Shown piece by piece: positions 1 through 7,872 of a stretch of 19,314 nt of DNA (its first letter is position 1; every line of letters starts with the position of its first letter). The DNA is from JAOSJT01 sp035914695. Its GTDB lineage: Bacteria; Bacteroidota; Ignavibacteria; SZUA-365. The notes beneath the pieces were generated by a model. The model made no database searches. It was not told the origin of the DNA and worked only from the letters and a program-made list of their open reading frames with translations. The stretch lies in assembly GCA_035914695.1 (NCBI GenBank), contig JAMIQH010000075.1, positions 1 through 19,314 on the forward strand, in the 5' to 3' direction. A program made the translations under genes and the position numbers.

Positions 1-121
1 TTTGTCTCGTGACTGGGGACATTCCTGCTCGTCGCCTTACATGTTCCTGTCAGTTTCCTTGCTGGCACGAGTCCACAGCATTCACAGGCTATGGAGTTTG
101 GTATACATGAATGTGTTCCGT

Positions 122-149
122 GTTCCCTACATGGTGCACCGCGTGGAAC
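122..149. repeat. Imperfect inverted repeat
   Basis: The arms GTTCC (122-126) and GGAAC (145-149) flank the perfect 8-bp palindrome GGTGCACC (133-140). It could be an operator upstream of the Plug promoter or a weak hairpin ending an upstream transcript. There is no T-run. The short arms make chance occurrence quite possible. Confidence 0.2.
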
Positions 150-184
150 TGGCGTTCGAGACATGTAAGCCGCGAGACTACGCA

Positions 185-215
185 TTGTTTGTTACACCGT
201 CGCACTGTACTTTTT
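185..215 (+). promoter_or_regulatory. Bacteroidota-type promoter of the T9SS Plug gene
   Basis: TTG at 185-187, 20 nt, then TACTTTTT at 208-215, matching the Bacteroidota consensus (TTTG at -33, TAnnTTTG at -7). The TTG-to-TA distance of 23 nt is the same as in the elements at 5617 and 7873. With the usual spacing, transcription would start at about 219-221, on or beside the ATG at 220, so the mRNA may be leaderless. No Shine-Dalgarno sequence precedes this ATG. Confidence 0.5.
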
Positions 216-219
216 TCCC

Positions 220-1515
220 ATGAAATCACTCCTTTCGTTCCTCATGCTTGTGTGCTCGTTGTGGATGACTGCGACAGTTCGTGCGCAGGAGCTGCCGTGT
301 CCCGAGCTTCCCTTCATCCGGGGATTGAGCGTTTACGGCGGCGACGACGAAAGCGCGCTGCCGGTGATCGCTATGCCCGACACATCGTCAAAAGGAGCGC
401 GCAGCAGTCTCCCGCGGCACATCACCATTCGCTTCGACGTGGATGAGCTTGCGCCGCCGCGATTGATGCTGCGATTCAAGCATTGCGACAAAGATTGGCA
501 GGTGGACGATACGCCTATCGTGCGCGATGATTTCTTCACTTTCACCCGATCCCTCCTGTTTGAAAGTGCACCGGCGGGAGCGAACGGTTTCCGCTGGCGC
601 TTCACGAATTCCTTTCCCGCACCCGAGCACCCCTTTGTTCGATTCCTTTACTCCGGAAACTGGATGTTCGAGGTCGTGGACGAGCAGGACACGTCGGCGG
701 TGTACGCGAGTGGACGTTTCATTGTGGTAGAGCCGCTTTGCGCGGCGACAATGCGCGTGATCAACGATTATTGGACGCGCTACGATCCGCCGCGGGACCA
801 GGTGCATCGTCTGGAGTTGCAGGTGAAGATTCCAGAATCCGTTTTCGCGGACAATGTCCGTGTGGTGGATTTTTACCGCAACCATGCGTTGTACGACAAT
901 TATAGAGTTGACAGTTACGATCGCCAGGCGAACACCTTCGTCGAGGGTATTGGATTACGGGAGAAGACGTTCATTTACCGCAACGTTCTTCCTGTCAATG
1001 GATATCGGATATTCGACCTCCGAAGCGCGGCGATCTATTCGGAGGATCGTGTCGCCACACGGTTCGGGGGTCCCGATTTTACCCGATATCGCTTTTCCAC
1101 CGATGCATCACTCAACTACGGCGCGATGCGCAGTGCGGCGCTGAATTCCTTCGACGCGGAATATCTCTGTGTGGAATTCGAACTGGAACACCCACGGATC
1201 GGTGGGGCGGATGTGTTTGTGGCTGGAAAATTCAACGAATGGGATCCGCAACCTGCGGATCGCATGCGCTACGACGAAAAAACCGGGCATTACCATCTTC
1301 ACCGTTATCTGCTGCGTGGCGCCTACGACTATCAGTATGTGGTCGGGAATTACGACCCTTCGGTCGGTTTTGTCGCCGATGCCGATTGGGTGGCGATTGA
1401 AGGCAACTCCTGGTCCGCCAGGAATATGTACTGGACCGTGGTGTACTACGATGACGATCAATTTGGAGGAATCACACGCGCGGTGGGCTTTGCGCGGATG
1501 ATTTCGGGGCAATGA
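220..1515 (+). CDS. Type IX secretion system plug protein (DUF5103 family)
   Basis: This 431-residue exported protein fits the DUF5103 / T9SS plug family. The Plug is known as a periplasmic protein that closes the SprA translocon from the inside while no cargo is passing. Residues 1-23 form a Sec signal peptide ending in VRAQ. Family hallmarks are the KHCDKDW motif (residues 87-93), the SGNW motif (145-148), and a C-terminal beta-sandwich resembling a carbohydrate-binding module (about 315-410), with VFVAGKFNEWDP and the YDYQYV strand. The length is normal for the family. ATG 220 is chosen because the signal peptide starts there. The stop overlaps the flippase start (ATGA at 1512-1515), so the gene heads the operon. 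It is one of three T9SS-related genes in the window. Confidence 0.85.
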   Translation: MKSLLSFLMLVCSLWMTATVRAQELPCPELPFIRGLSVYGGDDESALPVIAMPDTSSKGARSSLPRHITIRFDVDELAPPRLMLRFKHCDKDWQVDDTPIVRDDFFTFTRSLLFESAPAGANGFRWRFTNSFPAPEHPFVRFLYSGNWMFEVVDEQDTSAVYASGRFIVVEPLCAATMRVINDYWTRYDPPRDQVHRLELQVKIPESVFADNVRVVDFYRNHALYDNYRVDSYDRQANTFVEGIGLREKTFIYRNVLPVNGYRIFDLRSAAIYSEDRVATRFGGPDFTRYRFSTDASLNYGAMRSAALNSFDAEYLCVEFELEHPRIGGADVFVAGKFNEWDPQPADRMRYDEKTGHYHLHRYLLRGAYDYQYVVGNYDPSVGFVADADWVAIEGNSWSARNMYWTVVYYDDDQFGGITRAVGFARMISGQ

Positions 1516-2942
1516 TCATGACGCGGGATATGGATGGGAGCGTGAACGATCCCTGGCTGCTGCGTCGTCTCGGTGCTGCGACCGGTGGAGAGTTGCTCGC
1601 GAAGTTCCTCTCCTTTCTCGGCTTCGTTCTGATTGCCCGCTATTTCGAGCCGGGCACGGTGGGAGCGCTGTCGTTTGGCCTCTCGCTGCTGGCGGTATGT
1701 GCCGTCGTAGTGAGCTTTGGTCTGGACACGCTGGGCGTACGCCGCATCGCCCGACACCAGTGGAAACTGCCATTGCTCATCGAGCGCATCGCGGGAGTGA
1801 AACTTCTCCTGGCCATTCCGCCAACCTTGGCATTTCTCCTCATCGTCATACTGTTTTTCCAGGACACGCGGTACTTCTGGTTGGTGATGCCGCTCGCGGC
1901 AATGGTACCCATTGCCGCATTGCAGGTGGATTACGCATTGATCGGACTGGAGCGCAATTCCCGGCTCGCAGTGAAGAATATTGCCGTCGCGGTATTTGTT
2001 CTCATCGGTCTATCGATCGCCATTCGTCACGAGGATTTGCGCATCATTTCAATGACCATGGTAGGCAGTGCCGTGCTTGGAGTGGCGATTTCGCTCCTGT
2101 GGCTGCGACCTCTGCCCCGATGGGCGGCACTTCGTTGGCGATGGCGCATCGTAGCTGCGTACATACACTCATCGAGTTGGATCGGGTTATCTCAGCTTAC
2201 GGTGTACTTCTATCTTCAGGCAAGCGTGCTGATACTTGGTATGGTGCTGCTCCCTCGTGAACTCGGTCAGTATTCGGCAGCGCAGCGCCTGGCGATGGGT
2301 GTAGCCATGATACCGGGCATCAGCATGCAGGTGTATTCCGGTGTGGTGACGCGGTCTCACAGTGTGGAGGAGCGAAGCGCGGCGCTACACGGCATGCTGT
2401 GGTTGCATGCATCGATCGGGGCGGTGGTCTGCGGCAATATCGGACTGCATGCGCGGGAACTGGTGGGTCTGCTCTACGGCGAGCCCTACACACAAGCCGG
2501 ATCCATTCTTGCGGTACTGATGGCGTCGGGATCGCTTGCGTTCGTGAATGTGGCGCTCGCGAATCCATTGCAATACTGGACCGAGGACAGGGCCTATTTC
2601 CGCATTGTGTTGTTGGGTGCAATTACCGCTCTTGTGGCTATTCCGCTGTCCGTGCATTTCCATGGCCTTACCGGAGCCGCCTATGCCGTGTTGTTCACGG
2701 AAGCCATGGTGCTTGCCGCCGTGTTGCAGCGGCAGAGGTCGCTGTTGCATCCGCGCAACGTACTTCCCGCCGCGTTGCTTGTCGCGGTGACCATTGTGCC
2801 CCTGCTTCTGGATGCGCGACAGCGCGGCAATCCCACCGTGGTCACGGTAGTGTTCAATGTGTGTATCCTGCTCGCCATGACGTTCATGTATGGAAAGCGG
2901 AACACACTCTCGTTGCCACGTCGGCAGGGAGGAAAGAGCTGA
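1512..2942 (+). CDS. Wzx-type polysaccharide/oligosaccharide flippase
   Basis: This 476-residue polytopic membrane protein of the MATE/Wzx-like superfamily would flip lipid-linked glycan units across the inner membrane. Many hydrophobic segments are visible, for example residues 31-72, 97-117, 121-145, 155-171, 178-198, 300-320, 333-350, 363-381, 387-405, 415-433 and 442-460, consistent with 12-14 helices. The N-terminal pattern GGELLAKFLSFLGFVLIARYF is typical of these exporters: helix one followed by a short loop with an acidic residue. The start overlaps the Plug stop (ATGA); ATG codons at 1518 and 1530 are possible alternatives. A GGGG run (1506-1509) may act as a weak ribosome site. The mutase and glycosyltransferase next door support a glycan-export role. 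The transported glycan cannot be read from the sequence. Confidence 0.85.
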   Translation: MIMTRDMDGSVNDPWLLRRLGAATGGELLAKFLSFLGFVLIARYFEPGTVGALSFGLSLLAVCAVVVSFGLDTLGVRRIARHQWKLPLLIERIAGVKLLLAIPPTLAFLLIVILFFQDTRYFWLVMPLAAMVPIAALQVDYALIGLERNSRLAVKNIAVAVFVLIGLSIAIRHEDLRIISMTMVGSAVLGVAISLLWLRPLPRWAALRWRWRIVAAYIHSSSWIGLSQLTVYFYLQASVLILGMVLLPRELGQYSAAQRLAMGVAMIPGISMQVYSGVVTRSHSVEERSAALHGMLWLHASIGAVVCGNIGLHARELVGLLYGEPYTQAGSILAVLMASGSLAFVNVALANPLQYWTEDRAYFRIVLLGAITALVAIPLSVHFHGLTGAAYAVLFTEAMVLAAVLQRQRSLLHPRNVLPAALLVAVTIVPLLLDARQRGNPTVVTVVFNVCILLAMTFMYGKRNTLSLPRRQGGKS

Positions 2943-4039
2943 TGTACGATGTGCTGGTTGTCGGTGCCGGATTCGCCGGCGCGGTGTTGGCCGAGCGCTT
3001 TGCCTCGCAGCACTCCGCACGTGTGCTGGTGATCGACAAGCGTCCGCATATCGGAGGCAACGCGTTCGACGAATACGACGCGCATGGGGTGCGGGTACAT
3101 CGCTATGGGCCGCATCTTTTTCACACCAATGATGCGCGTGTGTTCGCCTATCTTTCACGATTCACCGATTGGCGTCCCTACCGCCACAAGGTGCGGGCGC
3201 TGGTACAAGGCCGCCTCGTGCCCATGCCGGTGAATCGCGATACGTTGAATATGCTGTTCGACGCCGGATTGCGCAGCGAGGAGGAAGCGCGCGCGTTTCT
3301 TGAAGCGGAGAAGCTGCGGATACCCGTGTTGATGAATTCGGAGGATGTGGTGCTTTCCAAGGCGGGTCCGCGATTGTTCGCGCTGCTCTATCGCGGATAC
3401 ACGCGGAAGCACTGGGGGGTGGAGGCCAGCGCATTGGCACCCACGGTGTGTGGACGCCTACCCGTGCGCTATGATTGCAACGAGCACTATTTCGACGACC
3501 GCTATCAGGCGATACCGCTGGAAGGATACAGCGCAATGTTCCGCCGCATGCTCGATCACCGCGGGATAGAGGTGCGCACGGGTGTCTCGTTTCAGGAGGT
3601 ACGTGGACTGCGATGGAAGCATCTGATTTACACCGGCCCCATCGACGAGTATTTCGGGTATTGTCACGGTCCGCTTCCGTACCGCTCGCTGTCGTTTCGC
3701 TATGAAACGCATCGAAGCGCGGCGGTACAGGAGGTGGCGCAGATCAATTACCCCAATGATTTCGCGTACACGCGAAGCATCGAGTACAAGCACATCACCG
3801 GACAGCACAACGCGTTCAGCACCATCGCCTACGAGTACCCCGAGGACGAAGGCGAGCCATTTTATCCTGTACCGAATCCGGAAAATCGCGGCAGATACAA
3901 TTTGTATCGCCGTATGGCCGAAGCGCTGGACGATGTGACCTTCGTGGGTCGGCTGGCCTCGTACCAATACCTCAACATGGATCAGGTGGTGGCGCAGGCA
4001 TTGGTCACGTACAGGAAGCTGACGGGAGGCGGTGGATGA
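2942..4039 (+). CDS. glf: UDP-galactopyranose mutase
   Basis: This enzyme interconverts UDP-galactopyranose and UDP-galactofuranose, supplying Galf for surface glycans. It has 365 residues, normal for the family. The N-terminal FAD-binding Rossmann motif GAGFAG is at residues 8-13, followed by IDKRPHIGGNAFDE (31-44) and RYGPHLFHTN (54-63). Further family signatures are GYTRKHWG (152-159), the active-site region FAYTRSIEYKHITGQ (274-288) with a conserved Arg, and GRLASYQYLNMDQ (336-348) near the C-terminus. ATG 2942 is chosen because the Rossmann strand begins at once and a GGAGG site lies at 2928-2932; the frame stays open upstream without homology. Its start overlaps the flippase stop (TGATG), and its own stop overlaps the glycosyltransferase start. 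Confidence 0.95.
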   Translation: MYDVLVVGAGFAGAVLAERFASQHSARVLVIDKRPHIGGNAFDEYDAHGVRVHRYGPHLFHTNDARVFAYLSRFTDWRPYRHKVRALVQGRLVPMPVNRDTLNMLFDAGLRSEEEARAFLEAEKLRIPVLMNSEDVVLSKAGPRLFALLYRGYTRKHWGVEASALAPTVCGRLPVRYDCNEHYFDDRYQAIPLEGYSAMFRRMLDHRGIEVRTGVSFQEVRGLRWKHLIYTGPIDEYFGYCHGPLPYRSLSFRYETHRSAAVQEVAQINYPNDFAYTRSIEYKHITGQHNAFSTIAYEYPEDEGEPFYPVPNPENRGRYNLYRRMAEALDDVTFVGRLASYQYLNMDQVVAQALVTYRKLTGGGG

Positions 4040-4977
4040 TGTCCGACGCACCCACGGTTTCGGTGGTCATTCTTTCGTGGAATCGCTGGCGCGACCTCTT
4101 CCGCGTACTGCGCGCGTTGCGCGCGTTGCGCGACATCACGCATGAAGTGATCGTGGTGGACAATGCCTCGACGGACATTACCGTGCGCGTTGTGAAGAAG
4201 TATTTTCCCGAGGTGCGTTTGCTGGAATTGGAGCGGAACATCGGCATAGCGGGATGGAATGCCGGCTTCGACTGTGCGCGCGGCGAGTACCTGCTTGCAC
4301 TCGATGACGATAGTTACCCGGAACCGGACGGGTTGGGTCAAGCTCTCGCCGAGATACAGCGTAATCCGCGCATCGGCGTGCTCGGACTGAGGGTGATCAA
4401 CGAGCAGCAGGGACGCGAAGAGACCTGGTGCTTCGCCGCCGGGCCGGTGATTTCCTTCGTGGGCTGCGGTGTGTTGCTGCGCGGAAGTGTTGTGCGGAGC
4501 TTGGGGGGCTTCGATGCCGCGCTATTTCTCTATGAGCATGAAACCGAATTTGCCATGCGCGCCTGGGATGCGGGTTTCGAGGTGCACTATTATCCAGAGA
4601 GCACGGTGCGCCACATCGCCTCTCTTCGCAACCGCGTGATTCATCGCCCCGGCGCGGTGGATCAGCGGCGCGTGTATTACACCGTCCGCAACATCCTGTA
4701 TGTGCTGCTTACTCGCTTCGGCTTACGGCGCGTAGGGGGGAGAGTGCTGCGCATCGTTTTGGGTCGCAGTGTTGCCGCCGCTTGTCATGGGAGTTTCGCC
4801 TCCAATCTCCAAGGCATCCGTGACGGTCTCCTGCTGGCGTGGCGGTCACATGGGCAAAGTGCACGGCTCGGCGAGGAAACGCAGCGGCGTTACGGCTACG
4901 GGGCATTTGCCGGGGGATTTTTTTTCGAAGACACATTATACTCGCTGAAACGTCCACGCCTCTTGCGTAGACGTTGA
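4036..4977 (+). CDS. Family 2 glycosyltransferase (rhamnosyl-/galactofuranosyltransferase-like)
   Basis: This 313-residue, inverting, GT-A-fold glycosyltransferase of the GT2 family presumably acts on the cytoplasmic face of the inner membrane. Visible motifs are the nucleotide-binding VVILSWNR (residues 10-17), VVDNASTD (40-47), the metal-binding DDDS motif (90-93), an acceptor-side GCGVLLRG loop (143-150), and EHETEFAMRAWDAGF (167-181) carrying the catalytic acidic residue. The C-terminal third (about 210-313) is basic and resembles the membrane-associated tail of rhamnosyltransferase-like GT2 enzymes. Two adjacent ATGs (4036, 4039) follow a GGAGG site (4025-4029). Overlap with the mutase stop suggests, but does not prove, that it uses UDP-Galf. 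Donor and acceptor are unknown. Confidence 0.88.
   Translation: MMSDAPTVSVVILSWNRWRDLFRVLRALRALRDITHEVIVVDNASTDITVRVVKKYFPEVRLLELERNIGIAGWNAGFDCARGEYLLALDDDSYPEPDGLGQALAEIQRNPRIGVLGLRVINEQQGREETWCFAAGPVISFVGCGVLLRGSVVRSLGGFDAALFLYEHETEFAMRAWDAGFEVHYYPESTVRHIASLRNRVIHRPGAVDQRRVYYTVRNILYVLLTRFGLRRVGGRVLRIVLGRSVAAACHGSFASNLQGIRDGLLLAWRSHGQSARLGEETQRRYGYGAFAGGFFFEDTLYSLKRPRLLRRR
4111..4128 (+). repeat. Two perfect 9-bp tandem copies inside the glycosyltransferase
   Basis: CGCGCGTTG occurs twice in a row (4111-4119, 4120-4128) and is followed by a partial third copy (CGCG). It encodes the doubled tripeptide RAL-RAL. Gain or loss of a unit would stay in frame, so this could be a small length-variation site in a surface-glycan gene. 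Confidence 0.5.
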
Positions 4978-5007
4978 TCGCGAAGGCGGCATCACCGAAG
5001 GAGCGGC

Positions 5008-5604
5008 ATGCGGGAATTCTGGAATCAACGATACAGTGAAGAGGAGTACGCCTATGGTACACGGGCGAATTCCTGGTTCCGCCATCATCTTCGGGGGAGA
5101 ACACCTGGACGCATCCTTCTACCGGGCGAGGGAGAGGGCCGCAACGCTGTCCATGCCGCCCGCGCGGGCTGGGAAGTCACCGCCTGGGATTACTCCGAAG
5201 CGGGACGCGACAAAGCCCTGGCGCTTGCAGCCGCTCATGGCGTGCGCATCCAATACGACATTGTCGACCTTTCCACCGCCGTGCCGACATCAGGCACGTT
5301 CAATGCCGTGGCACTTGTATTCGTCCATCTGCCCTCGGAGCAGCGGCGTCGGCTGCACACGCTCTGCGTGAATGCCCTCGCTCCGGGCGGGCTGCTCATA
5401 CTCGAGGCATTTTCACAACAGCAACTGCGCTATGACAGCGGCGGACCACGCTCCGAGGAACTGCTGTACACGCTGCGCGATTTACGCGAGGATTTTCGGG
5501 ATTTGCGAGTGGTGCGAGCCGAGCAACGACTGCGTCAGTTGCAGGAAGGGGCCTACCATGTCGGCCCGGCGTCGGTTCTTCGATTGCTGGCACTGCGCGA
5601 TTGA
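5008..5604 (+). CDS. Class I SAM-dependent methyltransferase (TehB/UbiE-like)
   Basis: This 198-residue cytoplasmic methyltransferase has a class I Rossmann fold. SAM-binding motif I is LLPGEGEGRNA (residues 37-47), the acidic end of strand 2 is AWDYS (59-63), motif III-like IVDLS lies at 85-89, and LAPGGLLILEAF (124-135) is the usual post-strand-4 block. The N-terminus FWNQRYSEEEYAYG matches a small methyltransferase group common in Bacteroidota and often annotated as tellurite-resistance-like; that label should not be read as a function. The start has a good AAGGAG site (4998-5003). It lies 30 nt after the glycosyltransferase and is probably in the same transcript, where it might methylate a glycan. 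The substrate is unknown. Confidence 0.82.
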   Translation: MREFWNQRYSEEEYAYGTRANSWFRHHLRGRTPGRILLPGEGEGRNAVHAARAGWEVTAWDYSEAGRDKALALAAAHGVRIQYDIVDLSTAVPTSGTFNAVALVFVHLPSEQRRRLHTLCVNALAPGGLLILEAFSQQQLRYDSGGPRSEELLYTLRDLREDFRDLRVVRAEQRLRQLQEGAYHVGPASVLRLLALRD

Positions 5605-5616
5605 CCCGTTCCTGCC

Positions 5617-5647
5617 TTGCGCGGTGCACATGCCGGTGCTAGATTTC
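5617..5647 (+). promoter_or_regulatory. Bacteroidota-type promoter of the Ycf48-like gene
   Basis: TTGCGCG at 5617-5623 and CTAGATTTCCGT at 5639-5650 give TTG, 20 nt, TAGATT. The element at 7873 has the same TTGCGCG and CTAGATT blocks at exactly the same distance (22 nt from TTG to CTAG). It starts 12 nt after the methyltransferase stop, predicting a transcript start near 5652 and a leader of about 35 nt. Confidence 0.55.
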
Positions 5648-5685
5648 CGTGCCACGCCTTTGTCCCATTACTGTTTCCGGAGCTC

Positions 5686-6678
5686 ATGATCGCGCGTATC
5701 GCAAGCATTCTCGTTTTCCTCGTATTCGCCAGCCCGCTGCACGCACAAACCATCGGGAGTTGGCAGAGAATTACCACGAACATCACCTTTCCGCTGTGGG
5801 ATGTGGCCTTCATCGACAGCCTGCGCGGCGTGGCCGTGGGGGATTACGGTGTGATTCTTCGCACGAAGGATGGGGGATTCACCTGGACACACACGCTCTC
5901 GGACGATCAATTTGCCCTGAGGAACGTGCATTTTTTCGATGACAGCACCGCGATAACGGCTGGATTCCGGGGTAGCATATTCCGCAGCACCGACGGGGGC
6001 GAGCGATGGAGCAAGGTGCCGATTCCCCATGATGTGAATTTTCCCGGCATGTGCGCGGTGGGCTCAACGGTCTGGTTGGCTGGCGAGGAGGGACTCGTCC
6101 TCAAATCCACCGATCGCGGCATGACCTGGAAAGCCATCAACAGCGGTTCGCCCTATTTGCTTGGCAGCATCGCGTTTTCGGATGAACAGCATGGCTGGGC
6201 GGCATCCATGCAGCGGCAGTTGCTGCGCAGCATCGATGGCGGGTTGACGTGGAAGGAACAGAAGCTGAACACCTTCCTGCCTGCGACCAGTGTGCATGCG
6301 CTATCCGCGAACGACGGCCTGCTGTGCGGCTACCACGGTCTGGTGATGCGCACGAGTGATGGCGGCGCGAGTTGGGCGCAGTTGTCGTCGCATCAGGCCG
6401 ATTACATGTGCGTCGCCACCGACAGCACGGGACGCGGCTGGGCCGTGGGCAAGCGTGGAGTGGTGGCGCAGGGGCGACAGGAGAACTTTGTCTGGAAGCT
6501 CTTCGACGTACTGGGGACGAAGTCTCTGTACTCCATCTGTTTTCTCCCGAACGGCGCGGCCATAGCTGTGGGTGATGAAGGCGGTGTGTACCGCTTGTCT
6601 TCCATCGGCATAACCGATGAGATACCCGCACCGGGCGGTGTCGCACCTCAACAATCGCCACCTCGGCAGGAGAAGTAA
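5686..6678 (+). CDS. Exported Ycf48/BNR-type beta-propeller protein
   Basis: This 330-residue protein has a Sec signal peptide (residues 1-20, cleavage after PLHA) and a seven-bladed-type propeller of the Ycf48/BNR-Asp-box class. Asp-box-like S/T-x-DGG-x-x-W motifs occur at about 61-67, 101-108, 141-148, 182-189 and 223-230, alternating with GVAVGDYGVI, GWAVGKRGVV and similar glycine strands. Related proteins in Bacteroidota are common, and Ycf48 itself assists photosystem II assembly in phototrophs; here no photosynthesis genes are present, so the role is unknown. There is no T9SS sorting domain: the protein ends in a Pro/Gln-rich tail (about 314-330). ATG 5686 is chosen for the signal peptide; its GGAG site (5679-5682) is unusually close. 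The saccharopine dehydrogenase-like gene starts 1 nt downstream. Confidence 0.8.
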   Translation: MIARIASILVFLVFASPLHAQTIGSWQRITTNITFPLWDVAFIDSLRGVAVGDYGVILRTKDGGFTWTHTLSDDQFALRNVHFFDDSTAITAGFRGSIFRSTDGGERWSKVPIPHDVNFPGMCAVGSTVWLAGEEGLVLKSTDRGMTWKAINSGSPYLLGSIAFSDEQHGWAASMQRQLLRSIDGGLTWKEQKLNTFLPATSVHALSANDGLLCGYHGLVMRTSDGGASWAQLSSHQADYMCVATDSTGRGWAVGKRGVVAQGRQENFVWKLFDVLGTKSLYSICFLPNGAAIAVGDEGGVYRLSSIGITDEIPAPGGVAPQQSPPRQEK

Positions 6679-6679
6679 C

Positions 6680-7819
6680 ATGAACATTCTCGTACTTGGC
6701 GGCGGTATGGTGGGCTCGGCCATAGCCCGCGACCTCGCGGCGGACAAGCACTACACCGTTACCGTTGCCGATCGCTCAGAAAGCGCGTTGCAGCGCTGCG
6801 CCGCGCATGGTATTGCCGGAATTCAGGCCGACCTCGGGCATACGGAGACCCTGCGCCGCCTGCTGGAGCCGGCGGATATGGTCGTGGGCGCCGTGCCTGG
6901 ATTCATGGGCTATGAAGTGATGCGGCAGGTGATTCTGGCGGGAAAATCGGCGGTGGACATCGCGTTCTTTCCCGAAGATCCCTTCACTCTCGATGAACTG
7001 GCGCGCGAGCGCGGAGTGCGCATTGTGGTGGATTGCGGCCTCGCTCCCGGATTGGGTAATGTGTTGCTTGGCCGTATGCATCAGGAGATGGACAGCATCG
7101 ACTCCTTCCTCTGCCTTGTGGGTGGCTTGCCGCAGGTGCGGCGTAAACCCTACGAATACGCGGCGGTGTTTTCGCCAATCGATGTGATCGAGGAGTACAC
7201 CCGCCCGGCACGCTTCATCGAGCACGGGCAACTCGTGCTTCGACCGGCACTGACCGATGTGGAAGAGGTGGATTTGCCCGGCGTGGGTACGGTGGAGGCC
7301 TTCAACACCGATGGACTGCGCACGCTGGCCGACACCTTCACCATTCCCAACATGAAGGAGAAAACCCTCCGCTATCCCGGGCATGTGGCGCTGATGCGCG
7401 CCTTGCGCGACACGGGCTTTTTCGACAAGAATCCCGTTTCCGTGCATGGACACGCCGTGGTACCGCTCGAACTGACGGCGCAGCTACTCTTCCCGATGTG
7501 GGAAATGCGCGAAGGCGAGCGCGATCTGTCGGTGATGCGCGTGGAAATCGCGGGGCAGCGTGAAGGAACCGCGGAAACGCACACCTTCGATTTGCTCGAC
7601 TTTTACGACACAGCCAGTAATACCACTTCCATGGCCCGCACCACCGGCTACACCTGCGCAGTCGCTGTGCGCCTTCTGGCCGACGGGCTGTGGACGCGCG
7701 TCGGCGTTTCTCCGCCGGAGTTTCTCGGCGCCGACCAGCGCGTGTATCAGGCGCTGATGGATGGACTGGCGGAGCGGGGGATTCGCTTCGAGCACAAGGT
7801 GCGGCTGGGTACGGATTGA
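6680..7819 (+). CDS. Saccharopine dehydrogenase / lysine 6-dehydrogenase family oxidoreductase
   Basis: This 379-residue cytoplasmic NAD(P)-dependent oxidoreductase has an N-terminal Rossmann domain with GGGMVGSAIARDLA (residues 7-20) and the strand-2 acid in TVADRS (28-33). Family signatures follow: VVDCGLAPGLGNVLLGR (116-132), GGLPQVRRKPYEY (148-160) and the substrate-domain motif KTLRYPGH (228-235). Length fits bacterial saccharopine dehydrogenase-like and L-lysine 6-dehydrogenase proteins, which oxidise lysine or its glutamate/2-oxoglutarate adducts; the exact substrate cannot be told. ATG 6680 is used because the Rossmann strand starts there; an AGGAGAAG site (6668-6675) lies in the end of the preceding gene. 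The 1-nt spacing implies cotranscription with the propeller gene, an odd metabolic-exported pairing. Confidence 0.85.
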   Translation: MNILVLGGGMVGSAIARDLAADKHYTVTVADRSESALQRCAAHGIAGIQADLGHTETLRRLLEPADMVVGAVPGFMGYEVMRQVILAGKSAVDIAFFPEDPFTLDELARERGVRIVVDCGLAPGLGNVLLGRMHQEMDSIDSFLCLVGGLPQVRRKPYEYAAVFSPIDVIEEYTRPARFIEHGQLVLRPALTDVEEVDLPGVGTVEAFNTDGLRTLADTFTIPNMKEKTLRYPGHVALMRALRDTGFFDKNPVSVHGHAVVPLELTAQLLFPMWEMREGERDLSVMRVEIAGQREGTAETHTFDLLDFYDTASNTTSMARTTGYTCAVAVRLLADGLWTRVGVSPPEFLGADQRVYQALMDGLAERGIRFEHKVRLGTD

Positions 7820-7860
7820 CCGGAAGTTGGGTGCCGCAATGAGTCGCACTTTCGGTTCAA
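7816..7860 (+). terminator. Hairpin overlapping the stop codon (possible terminator)
   Basis: The left arm TTGACCGGAAGT (7816-7827), which includes the TGA stop, pairs with the right arm ACTTTCGGTTCAA (7848-7860): 12 pairs with one bulged base and one G-T wobble, loop of 20 nt. No run of T follows, so it is not a classic intrinsic terminator. It could mark a transcript end or stabilise the 3' end. Confidence 0.45.
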
Positions 7861-7872
7861 TCCCGTCAACTC

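Larger units (their letters stand above)
1..219. other. Upstream non-coding segment
   Basis: No gene can be supported here. One plus-strand frame is open from the window edge to 223, but its translation is rich in Cys, His and Met, matches no family I know, and a promoter-like element lies inside its 3' end. The stretch probably holds the downstream end of an unseen neighbour plus the promoter of the Plug gene. It is visibly less GC-rich than the genes that follow. Confidence 0.5.

Noticed and set aside
2..223. Open plus-strand frame reaching the Plug start with an ATGA overlap
   Set aside because: Translation is Cys/His/Met-rich with no family match, and a good promoter lies within its 3' end. 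I cannot exclude that it is the tail of an unseen gene.
2385..3158. 257-codon minus-strand frame across the flippase/mutase junction
   Set aside because: Antisense to two clearly recognised genes; very rich in Arg, His and Gln, as expected of a GC-rich shadow frame.
5008..5604. Naming the methyltransferase tehB
   Set aside because: Only general class I motifs are visible; nothing here links it to tellurite resistance.
6776..7453. 225-codon minus-strand frame
   Set aside because: Lies wholly opposite the dehydrogenase gene; His-rich shadow translation.
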